Positions 43,152 through 51,890 of a stretch of 64,000 nucleotides of DNA are shown here, piece by piece. A program made the position numbers and the translations under genes. The notes beneath the pieces were generated by a model. It searched no databases, was not told the DNA's origin, and saw only the letters and a program-made list of their open reading frames with translations. The DNA comes from Rhodospirillales bacterium (lineage in GTDB: Bacteria; Pseudomonadota; Alphaproteobacteria; Rhodospirillales; WMHbin7), in the NCBI GenBank assembly GCA_016215555.1, contig JACRJC010000040.1, forward strand, positions 1-64,000, in the 5' to 3' direction. The stretch's first letter is position 1. Every line of letters starts with the position of its first letter.

Positions 43152-43676
43152 TCAGCCGCCGCAGCCGCCCACGGTCACGCGCACTTCCTGAACGGCCTGG
43201 TACAGGCTGCCGTCGCTCAGTTCGACCACGGCCCGCACATTGCTGGTGTCGCCCAGGCGCAGATTGGTGCCGACCAGGGCCCCGCCCGCATCCTGCGTGA
43301 AAGTGTATTTGGCCGACAAGGGCCGGCGGTTCTTGTCGGCGATGATGTAAATGGCCTTGGCATATTGCCCCTTGCCCATGGCCCCCTTCACCTCGACGCG
43401 GGCCGGAACCACCGAACCGTTCTCGGCGATCATGGGAATGGTGAATTCGACCATGCCGGCGCCGTCCTTGATCGGACGCTTGCCGAACAGGCGTTCCATG
43501 GTCTGGGCGAGCTCTTCCTCGGGCTGGACGCCTTTGGCCTGGGCCAGGGCCGGTCGAGAGATCAGGGCCATGGGGCCGAAGGCGGCGATGGCCGCCCCGA
43601 GGCCTGCGATCCTGGCGCCGGCCCTAAGAACCTTGCGCCGAGAGCAGGCGGAATCCGGGTATGACAGGGATTTCAT
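43152..43676 (-). CDS. soxY: SoxY sulfur-carrier protein
   Basis: A 174-residue protein with a Tat signal (CSRRKVLRAG, about 11-20) cleaved near PALAQ. It ends in GGCGG, the flexible arm whose Cys carries the sulfur intermediates. All Sox enzymes act on this arm. A GGAGGAG ribosome-binding site precedes the ATG at 43676. It is the first gene of the sox run; upstream lies a 334-base gene-free stretch shared with the divergent peptidase gene. Confidence 0.95.
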   Translation of the reverse strand: MKSLSYPDSACSRRKVLRAGARIAGLGAAIAAFGPMALISRPALAQAKGVQPEEELAQTMERLFGKRPIKDGAGMVEFTIPMIAENGSVVPARVEVKGAMGKGQYAKAIYIIADKNRRPLSAKYTFTQDAGGALVGTNLRLGDTSNVRAVVELSDGSLYQAVQEVRVTVGGCGG

Positions 43677-43760
43677 GTGACGCTCCTCCGATGATTGCCT
43701 TGGGCCTGTATTTCCCAGAGCATTTACATGTGCGGCTGTGTTCCAGCTTCTCGGCAAAGC

Positions 43761-43789
43761 CTATGAGACAAAGTTTTTAATGTCTATAG
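43761..43789. promoter_or_regulatory. Inverted-repeat candidate operator upstream of sox
   Basis: Imperfect palindrome: CTAT-g-AGACA, ten bases, TGTCT-ATAG. It lies 85-113 bases before the soxY start in the gene-free interval 43677-44010. That interval is AT-rich between about 43780 and 43990 and carries nothing else I can name. The site could bind a Sox regulator (SoxR-like ArsR or other), but no regulator gene is adjacent. Confidence 0.45.
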
Positions 43790-44010
43790 GCAAAACCCAC
43801 AAAAATATTATGATACTACGTACTTATGCAGAAAATTACGCAGGAAATACCGTTGAAAATCGCAACAGTTTTGACGGCCAGGCCTCGGGAAATCCTTGAA
43901 AAGCCTCCCTGTGAATAAATTATCGTTCGGAATCAAGCTCTCGGTTGACAGATTCGGCTGATTCCCGCATTTTATTGGGGAATAAAAATCTGAGGGGAAG
44001 AAGGTAAGGC

Positions 44011-45336
44011 ATGGAGACGGGACAAATCGTCCGGCGGGGGATTCTCGCCCTTTCCTTGATGACGGCAACGGCGTTGCTGTTCATCGATCCCGACACAGGT
44101 GGACGCATGCAGACGGCCGGCGCCGCTCTGATCGATGCCGATGCCGCCAAATCCTCCTTCGGTCCCTCGACCCTGGCCGGCGACAGCCAGTTGGAAGAAG
44201 AGGCCATGCTACCGATGGTTCGTCTGCTGGCCGTCGAGCCCGGCGACACATTGGCGCAAATCCTGATCGACGAAGGGGCCGAGAGCTCCGACGCCCACGC
44301 CGCCATTGATGTGCTGCGCAGGATATTCAATCCCAAGGATCTCAGAAGCGGCCAGCAGATCGAAATCACCTTTACGCCTTCGCCCGACGGGCTGGGCGGG
44401 GCCAAGCTCCAGGGCCTGTCCTTCGAACCCGATTTTACGAAGACGGTCAGCGTCGAGCGTTCCGACAAGGGCGGCTTTTCCGTCAAGCAGACGATGAAGC
44501 CGCTAAAGCAGGAAATCGTGCAGGCCTCGGGCCGCATCGATTCCAGCCTCTATGAAGCGGCCTTGAAGGCTGGCATCGGCCATAATGTGCTGTCCACCAT
44601 GGTCCGCGTGCTGTCCTACGACGTCGATTTTCAGCGCGACATTCAGGAAGGCGACACATTCCAGGTCTTCTACGAACGCTGGACCGACGAAAAGGGCAAC
44701 GCCGTCAAGGATGGCGAGGTCTATTACCTGTCGATGACGCTGTCGGGCAAGCCGTTGCATTATTACCGCTTCAAGGCCGCTGACGGGTTGGTCGAATATT
44801 TCAACCAGAAGGGCGAGAGCGTGAAGAAGGCGCTGCTGCGCACGCCCGCCGACGGCGCTCGCATCACCTCGAAATTCGGTTCGCGCAAACATCCGATCCT
44901 GGGCTATTCGCGCATGCACAAGGGCATCGATTTCGGCCTGCCGCACGGCGCGCCCATCCAGGCCGCCGGCGACGGCGTGGTCGAGATGGCCGGGGTCAAC
45001 AAGGGCTACGGCAATTATCTGCGCATCCGCCACACCAACGGCTATGCCACCGCCTACGCCCATCTGTCGGGTTTCGCCAAGGGGGTTCGGGTCGGCAAGC
45101 GCGTCGGTCAGGGCCAGACGGTTGCCTTCGTCGGCTCGACCGGCCTCTCGACCGGCCCTCATCTGCATTACGAAGTGATGGTCAACGGCAATCAGGTCAA
45201 TCCGCTCAGCATCAAGATGCCTTCGGGCCGCAAGCTGGCCGGCAAGGAGTTGGACAATTTCAACCAGGCCAGGCTGGAAACCGACCGCAAGATGGCCGCC
45301 GCCCCGCTTATCGGCAAGCTGGCTTCAACCCAGTAA
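44011..45336 (+). CDS. M23 family metallopeptidase (cell-wall endopeptidase)
   Basis: A 441-residue protein with an N-terminal membrane/signal segment (about 8-28, RGILALSLMTATALLFID). A LysM/OapA-like region follows (VRLLAVEPGDTLAQILIDEG), then a helical and SH3-like middle. The C-terminal M23 domain has the zinc ligands in SRMHKGIDFGLPHGAP (HxxxD) and GPHLHYEVMV (HxH), plus YAHLSGFAKG. Domain order matches MepM-type hydrolases that cut peptidoglycan cross-links during growth. Divergent from soxY, but no functional link is seen. Confidence 0.9.
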   Translation: METGQIVRRGILALSLMTATALLFIDPDTGGRMQTAGAALIDADAAKSSFGPSTLAGDSQLEEEAMLPMVRLLAVEPGDTLAQILIDEGAESSDAHAAIDVLRRIFNPKDLRSGQQIEITFTPSPDGLGGAKLQGLSFEPDFTKTVSVERSDKGGFSVKQTMKPLKQEIVQASGRIDSSLYEAALKAGIGHNVLSTMVRVLSYDVDFQRDIQEGDTFQVFYERWTDEKGNAVKDGEVYYLSMTLSGKPLHYYRFKAADGLVEYFNQKGESVKKALLRTPADGARITSKFGSRKHPILGYSRMHKGIDFGLPHGAPIQAAGDGVVEMAGVNKGYGNYLRIRHTNGYATAYAHLSGFAKGVRVGKRVGQGQTVAFVGSTGLSTGPHLHYEVMVNGNQVNPLSIKMPSGRKLAGKELDNFNQARLETDRKMAAAPLIGKLASTQ

Positions 45337-45352
45337 TCCAATTCGATGCATG

Positions 45353-45385
45353 AAAAATCGGGCGGCAGGGACAATCCGCCGCCCG
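45353..45385 (-). terminator. Terminator of the PCu(A)C gene
   Basis: On the minus strand an 8-bp stem (CGGGCGGC with GCCGCCCG, 45378-45385 and 45359-45366) is followed by A and five T (45353-45357). It also lies 16 bases after the stop of the convergent M23 gene and may act in both directions. Confidence 0.75.
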
Positions 45386-45391
45386 TTCGAT

Positions 45392-45877
45392 TCATTGCTT
45401 ACGTTTGGTCTCGGGGCTGGCGCCATGGCTGGCGGCGCCGGCGGAGATGCCCTGCACCTGCACTTCGACCGTCACCGAGCCCGACTTCTCGAAGGTCAGC
45501 GTCATCGGGAAGGTCGTGCCTTCCTTCAGCGGCGCCTTCAGGCCGATCAGCATGACATGCAGGCCGCCCGGAGCCAGCTTGGTTTCGGCGCCGCCGGCGA
45601 TATCGACGTCTTGCACCTGGCGCATGCGCATGATCGGGCCGTCCATGATATGCGTGTGCAACTCGACGGCTTTGGCGACGTCCGAGGCCGCCTTGAGGAG
45701 CTTGTCCGAGACGCCGCGGTTGTCGATCATCATATAGGCGATGCCCGCCGGCGCCGAGGGCGCGGTGGCGCGGGACCAGGGATGAACGATCTTCAGGTCG
45801 CCCAGATTGTAATCGTGGGCCTGGGCGGAAACGGCGGTCAGGCAGAAAGCCGCCGTCAAAGCGAGTTTGCGAAGCAT
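45392..45877 (-). CDS. Periplasmic copper chaperone PCu(A)C
   Basis: A 161-residue exported protein (signal LRKLALTAAFCLTAVSAQA) with the PCuAC pattern: HDYNLGDLKIVHPWSRATAP at the start, then ELHTHIMDGPIMRMRQV with the conserved H-x10-M-x-M region, and GGLHVMLIGLKAPL. These His and Met residues bind Cu(I) for delivery to cytochrome c oxidase. No cox genes are adjacent. The ATG at 45877 after GGGGAG is used rather than a TTG two codons before. Confidence 0.9.
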   Translation of the reverse strand: MLRKLALTAAFCLTAVSAQAHDYNLGDLKIVHPWSRATAPSAPAGIAYMMIDNRGVSDKLLKAASDVAKAVELHTHIMDGPIMRMRQVQDVDIAGGAETKLAPGGLHVMLIGLKAPLKEGTTFPMTLTFEKSGSVTVEVQVQGISAGAASHGASPETKRKQ

Positions 45878-45915
45878 GTCCAACTCCCCTTGTTGAGAGG
45901 CGGCCAGTCTATCGG

Positions 45916-48492
45916 CTAGGTCGGGCGGATGTCCAGTTCGCCCGATTTCACGCCGACCTTGACCGTTTGCCCGTCCTTGACGCTGCCTTCCAGCAACATG
46001 CCGGCCAGCGGGTTTTGCAAAGCCTGCTGAATCAGGCGCTTCAAGGGGCGGGCGCCGTAGGCCGGGCTATAGCCCTGGTCGCCCAGCCAGGTGACGGCCT
46101 TCTTGTCGAGATCGAGGGTGATCTTGCGGTCGGCCAGCAGCTTGCGCAAACGGCCCAACTGGATTTCGACGATGCCGTCCATATGTGCGCGGCCCAGGCG
46201 GTGGAAAAGCAAAATCTCGTCCAGGCGGTTCAGGAATTCCGGGCGGAAGGAGGCGCGCACGATCTCCATCACCGGCTCTTTCACCAGCGACGAATCCTCG
46301 CCTTCCGGCTGGTTGGCCAGAATTTCCGAGCCCAGATTCGACGTCAGCACAATCAGCGTATTCTTGAAATCGACGGTGCGGCCATGGCCGTCGGTCAGGC
46401 GTCCGTCGTCCAACACTTGCAGCAGCACGTTGAAAACGTCGGGATGCGCCTTCTCGACCTCGTCGAACAGGATGACCTGATAGGGCCGCCGGCGCACGGC
46501 CTCGGCCAGGGCGCCGCCCTCGTCATAGCCGACATAGCCGGGCGGAGCGCCGATCAGGCGGGCCACCGAATGCTTTTCCATATATTCCGACATGTCGATG
46601 CGCAGAAGGGCCGTGTCGTCGTCGAACATGAATTCGGCCAGCGCCTTGCAAAGTTCGGTCTTGCCGACGCCGGTGGGGCCCAGGAACAGGAAGGAACCGA
46701 TGGGCCGATGCGGATCGGCCAGGCCCGCCCTTGATCTGCGCACGGCGTTGGAAACGGCGATCACCGCCTCTTCCTGGCCGACGACGCGCCGTTGCAGATT
46801 CTTTTCCATGGACAGCAGCTTGGCGCGCTCGCCTTCCAGCATCTTGTCGACCGGCACGCCGGTCCAGCGCGACACCACGCCGGCCACCAATTCCGGGGTG
46901 ACGGTTTCTTGAACGCTGCTCTTCCCGCCGCCATCTTCCATTTTGGCCAGCTTCTTCTCGAGCTTTGGAATCTGATCGTACAGCAATTCGCCGGCTCGTT
47001 CGTATTTGCCTTCGCGTTGGGCGCGCTCGACTTCGATGCGGGCTTTTTCCAGCAACTCCTTGATCTTGGTGGCGTCGGCCAGCCCATCCTTGGCCGATTT
47101 CCAGGAAGCCGCCATCTCGGAGGCTTTCTTCTCGAGATCGGCCAACTCGCCTTCCAGCTTCTGCAGCCGGTCCCGGGAAGCGGCGTCGGGCTCTTTCTTC
47201 AGGGCTTCGCGCTCGATCTTCAATTGCACGACCCGGCGATCCAATTCGTCCAGCGCTTCCGGCTTGGAATCGACCTCCATGCGCAGGCGCGACGCCGCCT
47301 CGTCAACCAGATCGATGGCCTTGTCGGGCAGGAATCGGTCGGTGATGTAGCGCGACGACAGCGTGGCGGCGGCGACTAGGGCGCCGTCGGCGATGCGCAC
47401 GCCGTGGTGCAGCTCGTATTTCTCCTTGATGCCGCGCAGGATGGAAACCGTGTCCTCGACGGTGGGTTCCTCGACGAAGACGGGTTGGAAGCGCCTGGCC
47501 AGCGCCGCGTCCTTCTCGACATGTTTTCGATATTCGTTCAGCGTGGTGGCGCCGACGCAGTGCAATTCGCCGCGGGCCAGGGCGGGTTTGAGCAGGTTGG
47601 AAGCGTCCATCGAGCCTTCGGCGGCGCCAGCCCCCACCAGCGTATGCATCTCGTCGATGAACAGAATGATGTTGCCTTCAGCTGCGGTGGTTTCGCTCAG
47701 CACCGCCTTCAGGCGTTCCTCGAATTCGCCCCGGAATTTGGCCCCGGCCACCAGGGCGCCCAGATCCAGCACCATCAGCTTCTTGTCCTTCAGCGCTTCC
47801 GGCACATCGCCATTGACGATGCGCAGCGCCAAGCCCTCGACGATGGCGGTCTTGCCGACGCCGGGCTCGCCGATCAGCACCGGATTGTTCTTGGTCCGGC
47901 GCGCCAATACCTGGATGGTGCGCCTGATTTCCTCATCCCTGCCGATGACCGGGTCAAGCTTGCCGTCGCGGGCGGCCTGGGTCAGGTCGCGGGCGTATTT
48001 CTTCAGGGCGTCATAGGAATTCTCGGCGCTGGCGGAATGGGCCTGGCGGCCCTTGCGCACATTCTCGACCGCCTTGTTCAGATTCTGCGCCGTCACCTTG
48101 GCGTCCGCCAGCGCCTTGGCGGCGGGCGTGCCGGCGGCCATGGCCAGCGCCATCAGCAGGCGCTCGGCGGTGACGAAGGAATCGCCCGCCTTCCCGGCCA
48201 GTTTTTCCGCCGATTCCATGACGCGGGCCAGTTCGGGGGTCAGGAACAATTGCCCGGCCCCGGCGCCTTCGACCTTGGCGATCTTGCTCAAGGCCTCCTC
48301 GACGGCCTTTAACGCCGCCTTGGCGTCGCCGCCGGCCTCGGCGATCAGATTGGCGGCCAGCCCCTCCTGGTCTTCCAGCAGGACTTTCAGCAGATGTTCG
48401 GGCGTGAAGCGCTGATGGCCGCTGCGCAAAGCCAGCATCTGGGCCGACTGCATGAAACCCTTGCAGCGGTCGGAATATTTCTCGAGATCCAT
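45916..48492 (-). CDS. clpB: ATP-dependent disaggregase ClpB
   Basis: An 858-residue Hsp100 protein. Domains in order: Clp_N (1-150), AAA1 with Walker A GEPGVGKT at 208-215 and Walker [11 protein letters not shown], the M-domain coiled coil (about 410-520), and AAA2 with [17 protein letters not shown] and [15 protein letters not shown], then the C-terminal small domain. It rescues aggregated proteins together with DnaK. A heat-shock-type promoter at 48575-48602 fits its usual RpoH control. It is a single-gene unit. Confidence 0.96.
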   Translation of the reverse strand: MDLEKYSDRCKGFMQSAQMLALRSGHQRFTPEHLLKVLLEDQEGLAANLIAEAGGDAKAALKAVEEALSKIAKVEGAGAGQLFLTPELARVMESAEKLAGKAGDSFVTAERLLMALAMAAGTPAAKALADAKVTAQNLNKAVENVRKGRQAHSASAENSYDALKKYARDLTQAARDGKLDPVIGRDEEIRRTIQVLARRTKNNPVLIGEPGVGKTAIVEGLALRIVNGDVPEALKDKKLMVLDLGALVAGAKFRGEFEERLKAVLSETTAAEGNIILFIDEMHTLVGAGAAEGSMDASNLLKPALARGELHCVGATTLNEYRKHVEKDAALARRFQPVFVEEPTVEDTVSILRGIKEKYELHHGVRIADGALVAAATLSSRYITDRFLPDKAIDLVDEAASRLRMEVDSKPEALDELDRRVVQLKIEREALKKEPDAASRDRLQKLEGELADLEKKASEMAASWKSAKDGLADATKIKELLEKARIEVERAQREGKYERAGELLYDQIPKLEKKLAKMEDGGGKSSVQETVTPELVAGVVSRWTGVPVDKMLEGERAKLLSMEKNLQRRVVGQEEAVIAVSNAVRRSRAGLADPHRPIGSFLFLGPTGVGKTELCKALAEFMFDDDTALLRIDMSEYMEKHSVARLIGAPPGYVGYDEGGALAEAVRRRPYQVILFDEVEKAHPDVFNVLLQVLDDGRLTDGHGRTVDFKNTLIVLTSNLGSEILANQPEGEDSSLVKEPVMEIVRASFRPEFLNRLDEILLFHRLGRAHMDGIVEIQLGRLRKLLADRKITLDLDKKAVTWLGDQGYSPAYGARPLKRLIQQALQNPLAGMLLEGSVKDGQTVKVGVKSGELDIRPT

Positions 48493-48574
48493 GATCTTCT
48501 CATCCTCGTGACGGGGTTTTGGACCCTGACCTGCAGCAGCCGCGAAACCCCTCTAGATTAGCCTCTTGGCCGAG

Positions 48575-48602
48575 ATATGGGGAAAAAAACCTTAACCGCA
48601 AG
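48575..48602 (-). promoter_or_regulatory. Heat-shock (RpoH-type) promoter of clpB
   Basis: On the minus strand CTTGCG (48602-48597), 14 bases, then CCCCATAT (48582-48575), close to the sigma-32 pattern CTTGAA-N13-15-CCCCATnT. It lies about 83 bases before the clpB ATG. Confidence 0.65.
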
Positions 48603-48665
48603 GGGGGCTTGCCCTGGAGGCGAAAGGGCGGCTATCTTCCGGGCCTTCGCTAAGGAGGAAGAGAC

Positions 48666-48923
48666 ATGGCGGGCAAACCCAGCGACAAGGGCGGCATCAC
48701 CGGCGAACGGCTGAAGAGCTTCATCGAGCGCGTCGAGCGCCTGGAAGAGGAAAAGGCCGCCCTGGCCGCCGACATCAAGGACGTCTATTCCGAGGCCAAG
48801 TCGGCGGGCTTCGACGTCAAGATCATCCGCCAGTTGATCCGCATTCGCAAGTCCGATCCGCAGGACCGCAGAGAGCAGGAAGAGCTGCTGGAACTGTACA
48901 TGTCCGCCATCGGAATGGTGTGA
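48666..48923 (+). CDS. gapR: GapR-like DUF2312 DNA-binding protein
   Basis: An 85-residue protein of the DUF2312/GapR family: LKSFIERVERLEEEKAALAADI and KDVYSEAKSAGFDVK, then IIRQLIRIRKSD. In Caulobacter GapR binds overtwisted DNA ahead of the replication fork and RNA polymerase and aids topoisomerases. AAGGAGG precedes the ATG. It is followed closely by the convergent amidohydrolase gene. Confidence 0.93.
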   Translation: MAGKPSDKGGITGERLKSFIERVERLEEEKAALAADIKDVYSEAKSAGFDVKIIRQLIRIRKSDPQDRREQEELLELYMSAIGMV

Positions 48924-48927
48924 AGGC

Positions 48928-49968
48928 CTACCGTTCCAGCCGGTAGACCTTGATCGCGTTTTCATAGCCGATCTTGACGGCCAGGTCCCGGGGCAGGGCG
49001 TCCAACAGGTCGCGCACCGGGCGCATGTGCTGGGGAAAGCGTGCGTTGGCGCCGGGTGTCACATAGAACTGGTCGCTGCCCAGCATGATGCGGTCCGGGA
49101 ATTTCTCGAACAACCCCTTCCATTCAGCCGTCAGCCCCTTGCCGCGCTCGAGCGGTCGGTTCACGGGCAGGCTGTCGGGGCCCATCTTGATATTGGCGAA
49201 CAGGTTGGGGTGGGCTGCGAACAGGCGGGCCATCAGGTCGGGCGTGCGCTGGCCTGAATTATCCCAGCCCAGATGCGCCCAGACGAAGCGGGCCTTGCGG
49301 TTGTGGGAAAGCAGGCGCTCGAAGGCTTCGATATTGGGTTTCATCACCGGCGGATTGCCAAGCGCCGCATAGCGTTCGCCGATCGGGGCCTCACGCTCGA
49401 TGGCTTCTAAATGCACTTCGATGGGCATGTCCTTCTCGGCGGCGATGTCGGCCAGAAGCAGCATCAGCGGATGGTCAGGCGGTGCCTGTTCGTAATGATG
49501 GTTGGGGCCCAGCGCGAAATGTTCGAGCGCGATTTCACCGAAAGCCACCGCGCCCGAGGCGGCCACCTTTTCGGCAGCGGCCTTGAAACGGGCCCGCAAC
49601 TCCTCGCTGACGGTCGTTTCCTTGGCGGCATCAAGCAGCATCGGGCTTAGGGTGCCGCCGCCGGCCATGAAGCGGAAGCGGTCCGGATACTTGTTGACTA
49701 CCGGCAGCAGGGTTTCGGCGTCGAAGGAAACCATCGCGTGACCTGAGGTGAAGGGCGGCGGCAACACGATGGTCTGGCGGATGCCCAGTTCGTCCATGGC
49801 CTGCACGGCTTGGCGGGCAGCCCCGTCATAATCGGTTCGACCCTGACCGATGACGCCGTGCAGATGGGCATGGGTGTCGATATAGGGGACGCGGCCCTGA
49901 TCCTGGGCATTAGCCTGGACGGCGAATAAAAGGGTGCTGGCAAGGATAAGCGGCAAGGCTTTGCGCAT
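48928..49968 (-). CDS. Exported amidohydrolase (TIM-barrel metal hydrolase)
   Basis: A 346-residue protein with a signal peptide (MRKALPLILASTLLFAVQANA) and the amidohydrolase_2 pattern: DTHAHLHG at the first metal site, EVHLEAIERE, WAHLGWDNSGQ and GSDQFYVTP. It probably hydrolyses or decarboxylates a small cyclic or amide substrate in the periplasm. Substrate unknown. It ends 4 bases from the convergent gapR stop. Confidence 0.8.
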   Translation of the reverse strand: MRKALPLILASTLLFAVQANAQDQGRVPYIDTHAHLHGVIGQGRTDYDGAARQAVQAMDELGIRQTIVLPPPFTSGHAMVSFDAETLLPVVNKYPDRFRFMAGGGTLSPMLLDAAKETTVSEELRARFKAAAEKVAASGAVAFGEIALEHFALGPNHHYEQAPPDHPLMLLLADIAAEKDMPIEVHLEAIEREAPIGERYAALGNPPVMKPNIEAFERLLSHNRKARFVWAHLGWDNSGQRTPDLMARLFAAHPNLFANIKMGPDSLPVNRPLERGKGLTAEWKGLFEKFPDRIMLGSDQFYVTPGANARFPQHMRPVRDLLDALPRDLAVKIGYENAIKVYRLER

Positions 49969-50012
49969 GTTCCCCTCCCTGGGCTAAGGGGAACGAGTAT
50001 CGAGGAAGGCAG

Positions 50013-50651
50013 TTACGCTTTCAAGAGCCGGGGCCCCAGGGCGCGGCCCAGAAGGGCGATGGCCAGCACGATGCCGCCATGCCAAACCAGCACGACGATG
50101 CTGGAATCGACGGGATGATGCAGGCGCAGCCCCAGCTCGGCCAATCCCGCCGAGGCCAGGGCCGCCAGCAGCAGGGCCTGTTTGGGCAGGAAAACCAAGC
50201 CCCGGCGCAGCATGAAGACCAGAACGCCGGCCGGGACCAGACTGCCCAGCATGATCGAGGGGATGCAGCCCCAATCGTTTTCGAGGATCAATCCCCCGGC
50301 TCCGAAAGCCAGCCAGCTTTGCCAGCAGCCCTGGCCCAGCGAAGCCAGCCAGACGGCCAGGCTTAGGAAGGGCAGCCAGGCCAGCCAGGCCGGGCGGCCC
50401 GGAATGGACAGGGAAAGGGCGGCATAGCCCGCCAGCAGGGCGGTGGCCAGGGCGGCTCCTTGTTCCAACAGAAAGCGGGGCTCGGCCAGACGCTGCGCCA
50501 ATTCCTGCGACAAGCCGTCGAAGGCGACGATGACGGCCAGATAGGGAATGGCCAGCGCCAGCCACAACAGTAAACGGCGCTCGGGCGGCGTCAGGGGCTT
50601 CACCGGGGCAAGGCCCAAGCTGAGTTCTCCGATCAGATCATCTGTTTTCAT
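50013..50651 (-). CDS. NrsF-type (DUF1109) anti-sigma factor
   Basis: A 212-residue membrane protein with six predicted helices and a short cytoplasmic N terminus (MKTDDLIGELSLGLAPVKPL). Conserved Cys residues occur in GQGCWQSWL and ENDWGCIPS, the kind of periplasmic or membrane Cys used by Caulobacter NrsF to sense chromate and cadmium. It overlaps the sigma gene by 4 bases, so the pair is translationally coupled. It should hold the sigma factor inactive until heavy-metal or thiol stress. Confidence 0.85.
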   Translation of the reverse strand: MKTDDLIGELSLGLAPVKPLTPPERRLLLWLALAIPYLAVIVAFDGLSQELAQRLAEPRFLLEQGAALATALLAGYAALSLSIPGRPAWLAWLPFLSLAVWLASLGQGCWQSWLAFGAGGLILENDWGCIPSIMLGSLVPAGVLVFMLRRGLVFLPKQALLLAALASAGLAELGLRLHHPVDSSIVVLVWHGGIVLAIALLGRALGPRLLKA

Positions 50652-51295
50652 GGCTTTTTGTCCTTATTCTGTCCCTCGCCGGGCGCTCGCTCGCGCTCGC
50701 TTGGCCGCGGCCTCAATGGCCGCTTGGCGTTGTCCTTCACGCCTTCAAAATGTTGCCGCAAGCGCGTCATGGCGCGATGCACCGTCACCTTCAGGGTCGG
50801 GATGCCGGCGCCGGTCAGGGCCGAAGCCTCTTTCAGCGACAAGCCTTCAAGCTTCATCAGTTCCAGGGCCCGGCGCTGGCCCGGCGACAGAATGGCCAGC
50901 GCGGCGGCCAGTTCACCGGCGGCTTCCCTAGCCTCTACCTGCTCGTTCGCGGGATGGGACAGAAAGGTTTCATGCTGGGGATCCTGCGTCACTTCATTGG
51001 CGCCGCGCCGATATTCGGCCCGAAGCCGGTCCAGGAAGCGGTGGCGGAAGATCGCCATCAGCCAGGGCAGGAAATCGCGGCCCGGATCATAGGTATGGCG
51101 CGCCTGATGGAGGCTGAGCAGGGTTTCTTGCACCACATCCTCGGCCAGGTCGGGCGGGCAGCGCTTGTGCAGGGCCGTGGCCCGCAGCAGGGGCGAGATT
51201 TCGCGCAGCAAGCGGGCATAGGCCTTGCCGTCACCCTGTTGCGCCTGGCGCATCAGGGCGCCCCATTCCCTGTCCTGATCCGGGCCGGCGCGCAT
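50648..51295 (-). CDS. ECF sigma factor, SigF/ECF16-like
   Basis: A 215-residue extracytoplasmic-function sigma factor. Region 2 contains DLAEDVVQETLLSLHQARHTYDPG, with FLPWLMAIFRHRFLDRLR. Region 4 contains LSPGQRRALELMKLEGLSLKEASALTG and TLKVTVHRAMTRLR. It is paired with the NrsF anti-sigma gene. The last 20 or so residues (after NAKRPLRPRPSERERAP) are encoded by repeat-like DNA at 50670-50722 and look added. A GTAACC-N16-CGAA promoter at 51335-51360, the kind read by Caulobacter SigF, drives the divergent thioredoxin gene and supports the assignment. Confidence 0.9.
   Translation of the reverse strand: MRAGPDQDREWGALMRQAQQGDGKAYARLLREISPLLRATALHKRCPPDLAEDVVQETLLSLHQARHTYDPGRDFLPWLMAIFRHRFLDRLRAEYRRGANEVTQDPQHETFLSHPANEQVEAREAAGELAAALAILSPGQRRALELMKLEGLSLKEASALTGAGIPTLKVTVHRAMTRLRQHFEGVKDNAKRPLRPRPSERERAPGEGQNKDKKP
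50670..50722. repeat. Possible third copy of the palindromic element, at the sigma gene's 3' end
   Basis: Begins TCTGTCCCTCGCCGGGCG, like copy B (TCTGTCCCTC then GCCGGGCG with 4 extra bases in copy B), then diverges into GCTCGC repeats and a perfect GCGGCC-tcaat-GGCCGC hairpin (50706-50722). It encodes the extra basic C-terminal tail of the sigma factor. Similarity is shorter than between copies A and B. Confidence 0.45.
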
Positions 51296-51334
51296 CGGCT
51301 CCAGTGTTCAGCGAATATATGTCAAAAACAAGCC

Positions 51335-51360
51335 GTAACCTTTTGCGAGGGGTCTTCGAA
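51335..51360 (+). promoter_or_regulatory. SigF/ECF16-type promoter of the thioredoxin-ccdA operon
   Basis: GTAACC (51335-51340), 16 bases, then CGAA (51357-51360), facing the thioredoxin gene 50 bases downstream. This equals the GTAACC-N16-CGAA form I recall for Caulobacter SigF targets. It predicts that the divergent sigma factor activates thioredoxin-ccdA. Confidence 0.75.
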
Positions 51361-51410
51361 CCAGTTCACACAAGGAACGCTTTCCTTCGTCACCAGCAAG
51401 GAGACCCACA

Positions 51411-51887
51411 ATGTTCGCTCGATTCCTGACCGCCGCCGCCATCGCGCTGCTTGGCTTTGGCCAGGCCTTCGCGGCAACGCCCTATGACGCCAAGGCCTTC
51501 ATGGCCGACCAGGAGGCCGGAAAAGCCGTTCTTATTCATGTCACCGCGCCCTGGTGCCCGACCTGCGCCAAGCAAAAGCCCACTGTTTCCGCCATCGAGA
51601 AAGAAAAGCCCCATCTGATGGTTTACGAAGTCGATTTCGACAGCAAGAAGGACGTGCTGAAGCAGTTCGGCGTGCAGATGCAAAGCACGCTGATTGTCTT
51701 TTCGGGCAAGCAGGAATCGGGCCGCTCGACCGGCGAAACCGATCCCACAAAAATCCGTGCCCTGATCGACAAGGGCGTGGGGATGGATTCCATGAAGAAA
51801 ATGGACGCCATGCCCAAGAAGGACGACATGATGAAGAAGGACGACATGATGCCCAAGAAGGACGACATGATGAAGAAGGGGATGTAG
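51411..51887 (+). CDS. Exported thioredoxin with Lys/Asp/Met repeat tail
   Basis: A 158-residue protein. A signal peptide (FLTAAAIALLGFGQAFA) is followed by a thioredoxin domain with active site APWCPTCAKQKP. The last 35 or so residues are a low-complexity repeat of MPKKDD and MMKKDD units (about 125-158), with about ten Met and many Lys and Asp. Met-rich tails are often copper or metal ligands, but here the charge pattern is just as striking. It lies 3 bases before ccdA, which can supply its electrons, and under the SigF-type promoter. Confidence 0.85.
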   Translation: MFARFLTAAAIALLGFGQAFAATPYDAKAFMADQEAGKAVLIHVTAPWCPTCAKQKPTVSAIEKEKPHLMVYEVDFDSKKDVLKQFGVQMQSTLIVFSGKQESGRSTGETDPTKIRALIDKGVGMDSMKKMDAMPKKDDMMKKDDMMPKKDDMMKKGM

Positions 51888-51890
51888 GCG

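Noticed and set aside
43808-44068. Open frame of 86 codons antisense to the start of the M23 peptidase gene
   Set aside because: Low-complexity, no homology, and it crosses an AT-rich intergenic region; the plus-strand peptidase has a clear signal sequence and start.
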